Below, in pieces: positions 17,348 to 26,705 of a stretch of 64,000 nucleotides of DNA (its first letter is position 1; each line of letters opens with the position of its first letter). A program made the translations under genes and the position numbers. The notes beneath the pieces are model-generated. The model saw only the letters and a program-made list of their open reading frames with translations. It ran no database searches and had not been told where the DNA came from. Source of the DNA: Pseudomonadota bacterium (GTDB lineage Bacteria > Pseudomonadota > Alphaproteobacteria > Sphingomonadales > Sphingomonadaceae); assembly GCA_023394965.1 (NCBI GenBank), contig JAEWZX010000016.1, positions 1 to 64,000 on the forward strand, in the 5' to 3' direction.

Positions 17348-18793
17348 GTGACAGCGCAGATCACCATCGGCCATGAATCTACCGGCACACCGGTAGAATT
17401 CGATATCGAGGAACTCCTCGCCACCCGTTTGCTCGTGCAGGGCAATTCCGGCAGCGGCAAGTCGCACCTGCTGCGCCGCCTTCTGGAAGAAAGCGCGGGT
17501 ATGGTGCAGCAGGTTGTCATCGATCCCGAAGGTGACTTCCCCTCGTTGGCGGATGAGTTCGGTCATGTGGTTATCGATGGATCGGCTTATTCTCCGCCCG
17601 AAATCGAAGCGCTTGCCCGGCGTATCCGTGAACATCGTGCCAGCGTTGTACTCGATCTGGACGGGCTGGAGGTCGAACAGCAGATCCGGTGCGCCGCCCA
17701 ATTTCTCACCGCGCTGTTCGATGCACCACGCGAACATTGGTATCCGGCACTGGTGGTGGTAGACGAGGCGCAGATGTTCGCCCCGGCCGCCGCGGGTGAA
17801 ATGGCGGAGGATACGCGGCGCCTCACGCTGTCGGCGATGACCAATCTCATGTGCCGTGGACGCAAGCGCGGCCTGGCTGGCGTGGTGGCTACCCAACGGC
17901 TGGCAAAACTTGCCAAAAACGTTGCTGCCGAAGCATCCAACTTCCTGATGGGGCGGACCTTCCTCGATATCGACATGGTCCGTGCGGCGGATCTGCTTGG
18001 TATGGAACGTCGGCAGGCGGAGCGTATCCGCGAGCTCGAACGTGGCCATTTTCTTGCGCTTGGTCCGGCAATCACGCGGGTGCCACGCGCTGTGAAGATC
18101 GGTCCGGTAAAGACGGGCAACACAGTGCGCAGCGAAGGTCTGATGGCACTGCCTGAAACGGCACCCGAAGACATGGCGGCCCTGCTCACCACCGATCTTG
18201 CCAGCGAGGTGGCCAAGGCACCGCCCCCACCGGAACCCCCACCCGCACCGCGGATCGACGAGATGGAAGACAGCATCGTGCATGCAGAAGAGCGGCGGGT
18301 TGCATCACCCGAGCCGGTCGACACGTCTGTTGTCGCGGCACGGATCGCGGAAATAATCGATGAGCTGGCCAGTGAAGAGGGCATCGCGTTCCAGTCTGCC
18401 AGCGCCCAGTATCAGACCTTCCTAACCCGCTGCCGCCGCGAACGCCTGATCGGGCCGATGCCGGATATGCGCGGTTTCCGCCGCCGCTTCGCGATTGCAG
18501 GGGCGGGGCTTGCCGAGCTGGAAGAGGCGGTTAAGGGCCGCATCATGGAATTGGCCGGCGCGGTCGAGGAAGACTTGCTGGGACCGTTCCTGGTGATTGC
18601 GAAAGCTGCCCACGCTGGTGAAACGCAGATTGACGAGCATGCGCTCGCACGCGCTTACGGTACCAGCTCGCCCGGACGCATCCGGCGTCTGCTCGACCAT
18701 CTCGAACGGCAGGGTCTGGTCGTCGTGCGTGAAGATTTTGGCGGTGACCGGACGGTAATGGTGCCGGGGCTTGAACCGCTTGCCCAGGGTTGA
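17348..18793 (+). CDS. HerA-like (DUF87-type) ATP-binding protein
   Basis: 481 residues from a GTG start. The P-loop GNSGSGKS (residues 32-39), IDPEGD and Walker B VVVDEAQMF (Asp139-Glu140) define a FtsK/HerA-type ATPase core, which runs to about residue 250 (MCRGRKRGLAGVVATQR, ELERGHFLALG). Then comes a proline-rich linker (PPPPEPPPAPR) and a C-terminal region of about 190 residues with a helix-turn-helix-like end (HALARAYGTSSPGRIRRLLDHL). No NurA nuclease is nearby. A role in DNA transactions is a family-based guess. Divergent from the acylase gene, with csaA 31 bases downstream. Confidence 0.8.
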   Translation: MTAQITIGHESTGTPVEFDIEELLATRLLVQGNSGSGKSHLLRRLLEESAGMVQQVVIDPEGDFPSLADEFGHVVIDGSAYSPPEIEALARRIREHRASVVLDLDGLEVEQQIRCAAQFLTALFDAPREHWYPALVVVDEAQMFAPAAAGEMAEDTRRLTLSAMTNLMCRGRKRGLAGVVATQRLAKLAKNVAAEASNFLMGRTFLDIDMVRAADLLGMERRQAERIRELERGHFLALGPAITRVPRAVKIGPVKTGNTVRSEGLMALPETAPEDMAALLTTDLASEVAKAPPPPEPPPAPRIDEMEDSIVHAEERRVASPEPVDTSVVAARIAEIIDELASEEGIAFQSASAQYQTFLTRCRRERLIGPMPDMRGFRRRFAIAGAGLAELEEAVKGRIMELAGAVEEDLLGPFLVIAKAAHAGETQIDEHALARAYGTSSPGRIRRLLDHLERQGLVVVREDFGGDRTVMVPGLEPLAQG

Positions 18794-18824
18794 TGCTCGA
18801 TATCCGGCTGTATAGAGCTGGAAC

Positions 18825-19163
18825 ATGGACCAGGCAGACTTTGCGCATTTCGCAGCACTCGATATTCGTGCCGGGACTGTAACCCGTGCCGAATCTTTTC
18901 CCGAAGCCCATCGTCCCGCCATCAAGCTTTGGGTCGATCTCGGGCCTGAAATCGGCGAGCGCAAAAGCTCGGCACAAATTACCGAGCATTACACGCCGGA
19001 TAGTCTCGTCGGGCAACGCGTTATGGCGGTGGTAAATTTCGCACCGCGCCAGATAGGCCCGTTCATGTCGGAAATTCTTGTGCTGGGCTTCCCGGATGCG
19101 GATGGTGCCATTCTCCTCGCCCGATCCGAAGCGGGCATAGAAGACGGCGCTCGTCTGGCCTGA
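18825..19163 (+). CDS. csaA: CsaA-type tRNA-binding/chaperone-like protein
   Basis: 112-residue protein with the single OB-fold EMAP/Arc1p-like tRNA-binding domain. Recognisable segments are LDIRAGTVTRAESFPEAHRPA, KSSAQITEHYTPDSLVGQ and VVNFAPRQIGPFMSEILVLG, all typical of CsaA. CsaA dimers bind tRNA and have been linked to export chaperone activity in Bacillus. Length is normal. Thirty-one bases separate it from the upstream ATPase gene. The first motif quoted spans residues 13-33. Confidence 0.88.
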   Translation: MDQADFAHFAALDIRAGTVTRAESFPEAHRPAIKLWVDLGPEIGERKSSAQITEHYTPDSLVGQRVMAVVNFAPRQIGPFMSEILVLGFPDADGAILLARSEAGIEDGARLA

Positions 19164-19230
19164 TAGCGCTCAGTATGGCTCAATCGGCGCTATCGGTCCG
19201 AGTTGCTGTAGTGATAGATTTCCTTAAAGA

Positions 19231-19971
19231 TCAGTTGTCATGATTTATAGAGGCCGGCGGTTCGTCCGCCCTGAGCCAACCAGTAATCGAGAACCTTTGT
19301 CCAGGAGCATAAGACGCTACAGAGCTTACTGAATGGTCAGCAGGTATTGTAAAGATATTGAGCGCATTGAATACAGGGCGATAGGCCAATTCGACATCGA
19401 AATCCTTGTTCCAGAACTGGAGTAATCCGCCCCAATCCCGGCCCCAATCTTTTGTGAAATTGAGTACATATGCGGCAAGGCGCTGCTCTTTCGGATTTTC
19501 GTCCGTATGAAACTTTAGAAAGTGCCCCGCTCGGTAGAGAGTAGCATGGCAGTCGGCCCAGCGAATATTATTAAGGCCGGTTAACTGCTTAAAGAAATTC
19601 AGCATGGCTGGGCTGTTGATAAATTCATACACTTCAAAAATGAAGCGGTTCTCGCGACGCTTCTGGAAATAACGCGAAAATACAGGATAATGGTTGTAAA
19701 GGAACTGATACCCCTTACGAGCACCTTCATCTACAACTTGCCGTATACGCGCAGCATCCTGCGCAGAAATTCTCTGAAGTTGTTCGGGCGACAGTTCGTG
19801 TACTTTTGCACCCTCGTTGTAGGCAAGGTGCCAAGGCAGACGATGTAATTCCTCGAAAATCTTCTCGGCGCTCTCGGTTTTGAAGATGTCGCGAATTTGG
19901 AGTCTGCCTGCTTTGGCGTAAGAGGATGCAAGAGACGGCAAATCGAGCGATGGGTTCAGACTAAGTTCCAT
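19231..19971 (-). CDS. 2-oxoglutarate/Fe(II)-dependent oxygenase-like protein
   Basis: 246 residues from the ATG at 19971 (an in-frame TTG lies twelve codons upstream). The double-stranded beta-helix core shows the iron motif His155-x-Asp157 (FLKFHTDENP), a distal His213 (PADHSVSSV) and the 2-oxoglutarate-binding Arg226 (GQRFSITGWLR). The N-terminal 100 residues are helical and include YQFLYNHYPVFSRYF. Such enzymes hydroxylate amino acid side chains, small molecules or sugars; the substrate is unknown. No signal peptide, so cytosolic. Base composition is visibly more A/T-rich than the surrounding housekeeping genes. It faces a divergent sulfotransferase-like gene 86 bases away, suggesting a shared control region. 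Confidence 0.83.
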   Translation of the reverse strand: MELSLNPSLDLPSLASSYAKAGRLQIRDIFKTESAEKIFEELHRLPWHLAYNEGAKVHELSPEQLQRISAQDAARIRQVVDEGARKGYQFLYNHYPVFSRYFQKRRENRFIFEVYEFINSPAMLNFFKQLTGLNNIRWADCHATLYRAGHFLKFHTDENPKEQRLAAYVLNFTKDWGRDWGGLLQFWNKDFDVELAYRPVFNALNIFTIPADHSVSSVASYAPGQRFSITGWLRADEPPASINHDN

Positions 19972-20057
19972 TCTCGGATCGTTTCTCCGGTCTGGCTCGA
20001 AATGCAAGTGTTGTCTCAGTGCTTGCTCTTGGCGGGCTGCTGTTCCAAGCCTTTGGT

Positions 20058-21062
20058 ATGAGTAATTTCGCCAAAATTGCGTGCGATCCTGAATGGATTT
20101 TGCATAGGTTCGACGTCAGTTCGAACCGCTTTCAGTTCCTCCATGCGCCGCTCTCGTCAATACGTGGAGAAACCTTCTTGGCGGACCTCAAGCCCACTGG
20201 CGATGACCAAAACGTATGGGTGGATGCGGAGGAACTGTCAGGGCATGAGTTCCCGCATGTCCCTATTCATTTTATATTTCACACAGCATTCTGTCGCTCC
20301 ACGCTGCTTGTTTCCGCACTCGATGTCCCCGAAGTCTCTTTTGGGATGAGCGAGCCAGGCGTTCTTAATGATCTGGCGCGGGCGGGGCCAAAGGCGGCGA
20401 GGTTGATCGGGCCAGTTTTGAAGCTTCTCGCTCGTCCACTGGCTGGTGCCAAAACTATGGTAATCAAGCCATCAAATGTCGCTAACAATCTGATGGCTCC
20501 GTTACTTGAAGCAGAGCCGAGTTCGAAAGCTCTTCTACTTTCCGGATCGCTGTCCGAGTTTCTGCAATCCGTACATAAAAAAGGGTTGGCGGGACGAGCC
20601 TGGGTGCGGCGATTGTACCGGTACGTTGGACGATACGCTCCATTGGATTTAGGATTTCGAGGGGATGCCGAAATAGAGCTTACCGATCTACAAGTGGCGG
20701 GGCTCGCGTGGTTTCTGCAGCAGAGGCACTTCGCAATCTCGCTTGGCTCGTCGCTTCGATCGCGCCTCGCCACAGTTGATAGCAGCGATCTGATCAATAA
20801 TCGGGAAAGTACTCTTTTGGCCGTATCTCGATACTTCCAGTTGCAGTTGGATGAAAAGCGAATTTCCGACATCGCTGATAGTGCGGTGTTTCGCGACCAC
20901 GCCAAGCTGGGAGGAAATTACGAAGAAATTGTTGCAGCACAGGATAGGTCTGCCCAGAGCCTAATCGTCGACGAAGAGATTGCCATAATCGTAAAGTGGG
21001 TTGATGCGATCATCAGTCAAACTGGTCTTTCCATACCAGTGAACGAGCCGCTCCAAGGTTAG
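20058..21062 (+). CDS. sulfotransferase-like P-loop protein, function unknown
   Basis: 334 residues from ATG 20058; a GTG at 20019 would add 13 hydrophobic residues. Residues 72-84 (FIFHTAFCRSTLL) look like the 5'-phosphosulfate-binding loop of sulfotransferases. Residues 135-145 (VIKPSNVANNL) and 160-176 (LLLSGSLSEFLQSVHKK) resemble the later core strand and the 3'-phosphate-binding Ser region. The match is by pattern only; overall identity to true sulfotransferases would be low, and activity is not established. Related cytosolic proteins occur in sphingomonads as hypotheticals. Divergent from the 2OG-oxygenase gene and followed by a large membrane protein. Confidence 0.6.
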   Translation: MSNFAKIACDPEWILHRFDVSSNRFQFLHAPLSSIRGETFLADLKPTGDDQNVWVDAEELSGHEFPHVPIHFIFHTAFCRSTLLVSALDVPEVSFGMSEPGVLNDLARAGPKAARLIGPVLKLLARPLAGAKTMVIKPSNVANNLMAPLLEAEPSSKALLLSGSLSEFLQSVHKKGLAGRAWVRRLYRYVGRYAPLDLGFRGDAEIELTDLQVAGLAWFLQQRHFAISLGSSLRSRLATVDSSDLINNRESTLLAVSRYFQLQLDEKRISDIADSAVFRDHAKLGGNYEEIVAAQDRSAQSLIVDEEIAIIVKWVDAIISQTGLSIPVNEPLQG

Positions 21063-21256
21063 ACATCCGCAATCTTCGCTTTCTCTGGCGTGGAGGCACG
21101 ATAATCGGTTAGCTGTGCCCTTGCTTGGCAGTGTCATGGCCGGTGGGGATGCAGTGCGGGCTTGGCTTGCCGACAAGCGAGGAGCCTGCCAATCCTTCGT
21201 CTCAGCGCGAGGAGGGATTAGTGGGGCAGGCGGCACTCCAGGGGGCGGATATCGGG

Positions 21257-22717
21257 ATGGAGCGCCTGTTGCGCGATGGTCTCGTACTATTGCTGCCGCC
21301 CCTGATATTGTTCGGCTATGTCCTGATCCGGCCGCAGTTGCTGGCTGATGGCGACACAGGCTGGCACATCGCCGCCGGACAATGGATTTTCAGTCACAGC
21401 CAAATTCCGGCGAAGGACATCTTTTCCTACACGGCAGCTGACCAGTCCTGGACCGCTCACGAATGGCTCGCCGATGTGCTTATGGCCATGGGGTATTCTG
21501 CAGCAGGCTGGTCGGGCATCTTGCTGCTTTACGCCCTGGCGATGGCAGGTTTGGGAAGTGTTCTGGCGGTTCACGCCCGACGCTGGCTGGAGCCTTGGGC
21601 TGCGACACTTCTGATCGTCTGGATGGTGGCTGGGACGATGCCGTTCATCCTTGCCCGCCCGCATGTTCTTGCCTGGATCCCGCTGGCGCTCTGGACGGTG
21701 CTGTTGCTGCGCGCTCGCGACGTCGATCGCACGCCTCCGATCGCTGCGGCGGCGGTGATGATTGTTTGGGCCAATTTACATGGCAGCTTTATCTTCGGCC
21801 TGCTTCTGATCGCACCTTTCGCCGCCGAAGCCTTCTTTGCAGCACTGCCCGAGCGGCGCGTGGCTGTTTTGAGGAGTTGGGCGGTCTTCTCCGGCGCGGC
21901 ACTTGTCGCCTGCCTTGTCACCCCGTTCGGAATATCGGGGCTGCTGTTCCCATTTCAGTTGATGGCGACGCCGGCTCTGGTGGCAGTCGCCGAATGGATG
22001 CCAAGCGATTTCTCATCGGTGGGCATTTTCGAAATTCTGTTGCTGAGCGGGCTGGCTGCAAGTTTGTGGCTCGGGCTTCGTTTGCCGACATGGCGATTGG
22101 CGATTGTCATCGGCCTGCTGCACATGGCGCTGTCGCATGTCCGGCATCAGGCTATTTTCACGATCGTGACAGGGCTGATCGTAGCTGCGCCCTTGGCGAA
22201 GGCTTTGAGCCAGGAGGTCTCCCGCTTCCCTTTACGTGACGCCATAAGATCTCATCGCCGCGATGCCGCTACCCTTGTTGCAATCGTCCTTTTCATTGCA
22301 TTCGGCGTTGCACTGTATCGGGTAACCCAGTCCGAAACCCGCTTCGACAGCGAAAATGTGCCTCTGACGGCGGTGGCGCAGGTTACGCCGCAGATGAAGC
22401 GGTCTCGTGTGTTCAATCAATACAGTTTTGGCGGGTCGCTTGCGCTTGCCGGGATCCCTGTATTCATCGACGGTCGGATCGACATGTATGGTAACGACAC
22501 GTTCCAGGAATACCTCGACATCCTGGGTACTCGCGACGCGGCCAGATGGAATGAGGCGCAGCGCCGCTGGCAGATCGGCTGGACGATCTTGCCGCCTGAC
22601 GCACCCTTGACGGGTGTGCTGAACGGCCATCCGCGCTGGCATCGGGTATATGCGGATCAATGGGCGGTCATTCACGTCGATGAGGATATTTTCCAGGCAA
22701 TGCACTCTGACCAGTGA
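21257..22717 (+). CDS. polytopic membrane protein, GT-C glycosyltransferase-like
   Basis: 486 residues from ATG 21257, which has a GGGGGCGG site 8 bases upstream; the frame extends further upstream but that part is polar and unlike the family. About ten hydrophobic segments are visible. The first periplasmic loop starts with an acidic pair in ADGDTGWHIAAG (Asp31, Asp33), the layout expected of GT-C enzymes that use lipid-linked sugars. The C-terminal 120 residues form a soluble domain (RVFNQYSFGGSLALAGIPVF, IDGRIDMYGNDTF). Donor and acceptor are unknown. It sits 82 bases before clpB, but clpB probably has its own promoter. Confidence 0.6.
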   Translation: MERLLRDGLVLLLPPLILFGYVLIRPQLLADGDTGWHIAAGQWIFSHSQIPAKDIFSYTAADQSWTAHEWLADVLMAMGYSAAGWSGILLLYALAMAGLGSVLAVHARRWLEPWAATLLIVWMVAGTMPFILARPHVLAWIPLALWTVLLLRARDVDRTPPIAAAAVMIVWANLHGSFIFGLLLIAPFAAEAFFAALPERRVAVLRSWAVFSGAALVACLVTPFGISGLLFPFQLMATPALVAVAEWMPSDFSSVGIFEILLLSGLAASLWLGLRLPTWRLAIVIGLLHMALSHVRHQAIFTIVTGLIVAAPLAKALSQEVSRFPLRDAIRSHRRDAATLVAIVLFIAFGVALYRVTQSETRFDSENVPLTAVAQVTPQMKRSRVFNQYSFGGSLALAGIPVFIDGRIDMYGNDTFQEYLDILGTRDAARWNEAQRRWQIGWTILPPDAPLTGVLNGHPRWHRVYADQWAVIHVDEDIFQAMHSDQ

Positions 22718-22742
22718 CCTGCTAATTTTTTGCCCACCGCCT

Positions 22743-22770
22743 CTTGTGTGGCAGATCGGCAACGCTATCT
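22743..22770 (+). promoter_or_regulatory. candidate RpoH (sigma-32) promoter of clpB
   Basis: CTTGTG at 22743-22748 and CTATCT at 22765-22770 are 16 bases apart, 30 bases before the clpB start. This resembles the alphaproteobacterial heat-shock consensus (CTTG box, then a YTATNT box) and clpB is a standard RpoH target. The match is imperfect and by eye. Confidence 0.4.
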
Positions 22771-22799
22771 CTCGAGTGTAACAGAAGGGTGATACACCG

Positions 22800-25376
<2,577 letters not shown>

Positions 25377-25542
25377 ATAGTTATCTGTTGGCAGTTGGCC
25401 GGGCAATAGCCAGTATTTGCAAATGCTTGTAGACTGCCTTGCTTGATGTGAAGATACGCTGCAAAGTATTGGTAATTGAGACGCGAAGGTCTGATTGTGC
25501 TTTGCACATCTTCGCATCCAAGATTCACGAGGAACTTCGCAT

Positions 25543-25600
25543 CACTCATGACAAGCCGCAGGTTGATTTCGGCTTGTCATGAGTGGGATCGACCTTTTTT
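25543..25600 (+). repeat. perfect 16-bp inverted repeat followed by T6
   Basis: CACTCATGACAAGCCG (25543-25558) and CGGCTTGTCATGAGTG (25570-25585) are exact reverse complements with an 11-base spacer. Nine bases later comes TTTTTT (25595-25600). It could act as a clpB terminator 166 bases past the stop, although the T-run is displaced from the stem. The arms are only moderately GC-rich and unusually symmetrical, so an operator or the remnant end of a mobile element is also possible. Confidence 0.65.
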
Positions 25601-25889
25601 AACGGAACGGCTCGGGCCGCCATAGAGTGTCCGCAGCAATATGGATTGCATTGGGCAATGTTGAGCAGTCACGTAAGGAGAGAGGTGGGTGTCTTGTGCT
25701 CGGCTGATCGCAGGATTCTTTCCGCACTTCGGACCGGTGCCTCACAACCCCTTGTAAATGCAGTCGATTTCTAGATCACCCCCACGGGTTCGGGCTTTCA
25801 GATAAGAATGGGGCCAGAACGTTGATCCGTCAAATAAGAGCTAGTTTGAAGACAAGTATACACGCCCTTGCGTTACCGCCTTCTCGCAC

Positions 25890-26129
25890 TTGATTTGGAT
25901 ACAGGATCAAAGCAATCGTGCTGAAGAAATTGCTCCGCTCGAACAACTGCCGGCGTGGCCGATATTCGTTGATCAAGAGTTATACCTAAAGTGGTTTGTG
26001 GAAACGCATTATCACAAGGGTGCCAAGGATCACGCAGGCCACAATTTCGCTGCAAGGCTCACAATTAGGACAAACGCTGAGGCAAAGAACCTCTATCACT
26101 CGCTCGTCTCAAAGCTGGTGTCTGGCTGA
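25890..26129 (+). CDS. weak ORF, possible gene fragment
   Basis: 79 codons from a TTG with no ribosome binding site; the frame is open from 25845. The composition is protein-like (LPAWPIFVDQELYLKWFVET, HYHKGAKDHAGHNFAARL), but there is no ATG and no recognised domain. It may be a remnant of a larger degraded gene in this gene-poor stretch, or chance. Confidence 0.2.
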   Translation: MIWIQDQSNRAEEIAPLEQLPAWPIFVDQELYLKWFVETHYHKGAKDHAGHNFAARLTIRTNAEAKNLYHSLVSKLVSG

Positions 26130-26311
26130 CACCCGATATCACAGGTGACTAGGAACCTCAGTGGAGGTCTGCGTTGTTGCCGCAAGCGGAGCATTTCTGC
26201 TCTGATAACGAACTCTGAGCCGATCCTGACATTTGGACGGGGCTATTTAACTCCGCTGCATTAAATGAGGGCTGGCAATAGGTTGAATAACGCGGGTCGA
26301 ATATAATGAAA

Positions 26312-26575
26312 CTAGCAGTTTGATCCAATGCACGTACTGCTGTTGTTGCGGTTAGATCTTTGCTCTTCAATTTGTATTCGCCGCCGCTCTTCCCACTCAT
26401 AGTTGGTAAGGCAGATTTTCTGCGGGATACGGCTGTTAACAACCTTCTTATATTCGCATCGAACTGCCTCAGGATCTGCCTTTTGGTCATCCTGAGTCTT
26501 CTCGCCTGCCCAAAGCGGACTGCATGCGATGGCAACGGTTACTAATACTGCAGTGCGTTTGACCCTTTTACTCAT
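26312..26575 (-). CDS. small secreted protein of a sphingomonad-type hypothetical family
   Basis: 87 residues from ATG 26575. MSKRVKRTAVLVTVAIACSPLWAGE is the signal peptide (residues 1-24). The mature part is short, charged and carries cysteines in the arrangement VRCEYKKVVNSRIPQKICLT followed by YEWEERRRIQIEEQR and a C-terminal ..STCIGSNC. Small exported proteins with this C...R(I/L)...K.C.T..EWE pattern are common in sphingomonads as hypotheticals. An upstream in-frame ATG (26686) would precede the signal with 37 unrelated residues, so I reject it. Function unknown. Confidence 0.65.
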   Translation of the reverse strand: MSKRVKRTAVLVTVAIACSPLWAGEKTQDDQKADPEAVRCEYKKVVNSRIPQKICLTNYEWEERRRIQIEEQRSNRNNSSTCIGSNC

Positions 26576-26652
26576 TTTAGACTCCGTTTTTCTCTCCTCA
26601 GCATAGACGTAGTTCTGTGAAAAGCAACTTTCAGCACCATAGGCTGAAATGA

Positions 26653-26684
26653 AAAGAGCGGCGGTGCCGAGGCACCGCCGCTCC
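26653..26684 (-). terminator. rho-independent terminator of the TonB-dependent receptor gene
   Basis: A perfect 13-bp inverted repeat (GAGCGGCGGTGCC at 26657-26669, GGCACCGCCGCTC at 26672-26684) is followed, reading leftward, by TTTTCATTTC. It lies 22 bases beyond the receptor stop codon. Confidence 0.88.
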
Positions 26685-26705
26685 ATTTCTCAATTATTCA
26701 AACCA

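Larger units (their letters stand above)
25377..26311. other. gene-poor stretch after clpB
   Basis: About 935 bases with no convincing gene and a lower G+C content than its surroundings. It contains a perfect 16-bp inverted repeat (25543-25585), a 9-bp direct repeat CTTCGCATC (25510-25518 and 25535-25543), and one weak ORF (25890-26129). No insertion sequence, tRNA or attachment site was recognised. It may be decayed accessory DNA. Confidence 0.6.

Noticed and set aside
25583..25774. A 63-codon rightward ORF in the stretch after clpB
   Set aside because: It starts inside the inverted repeat, lacks a ribosome binding site and shows no protein-like pattern.
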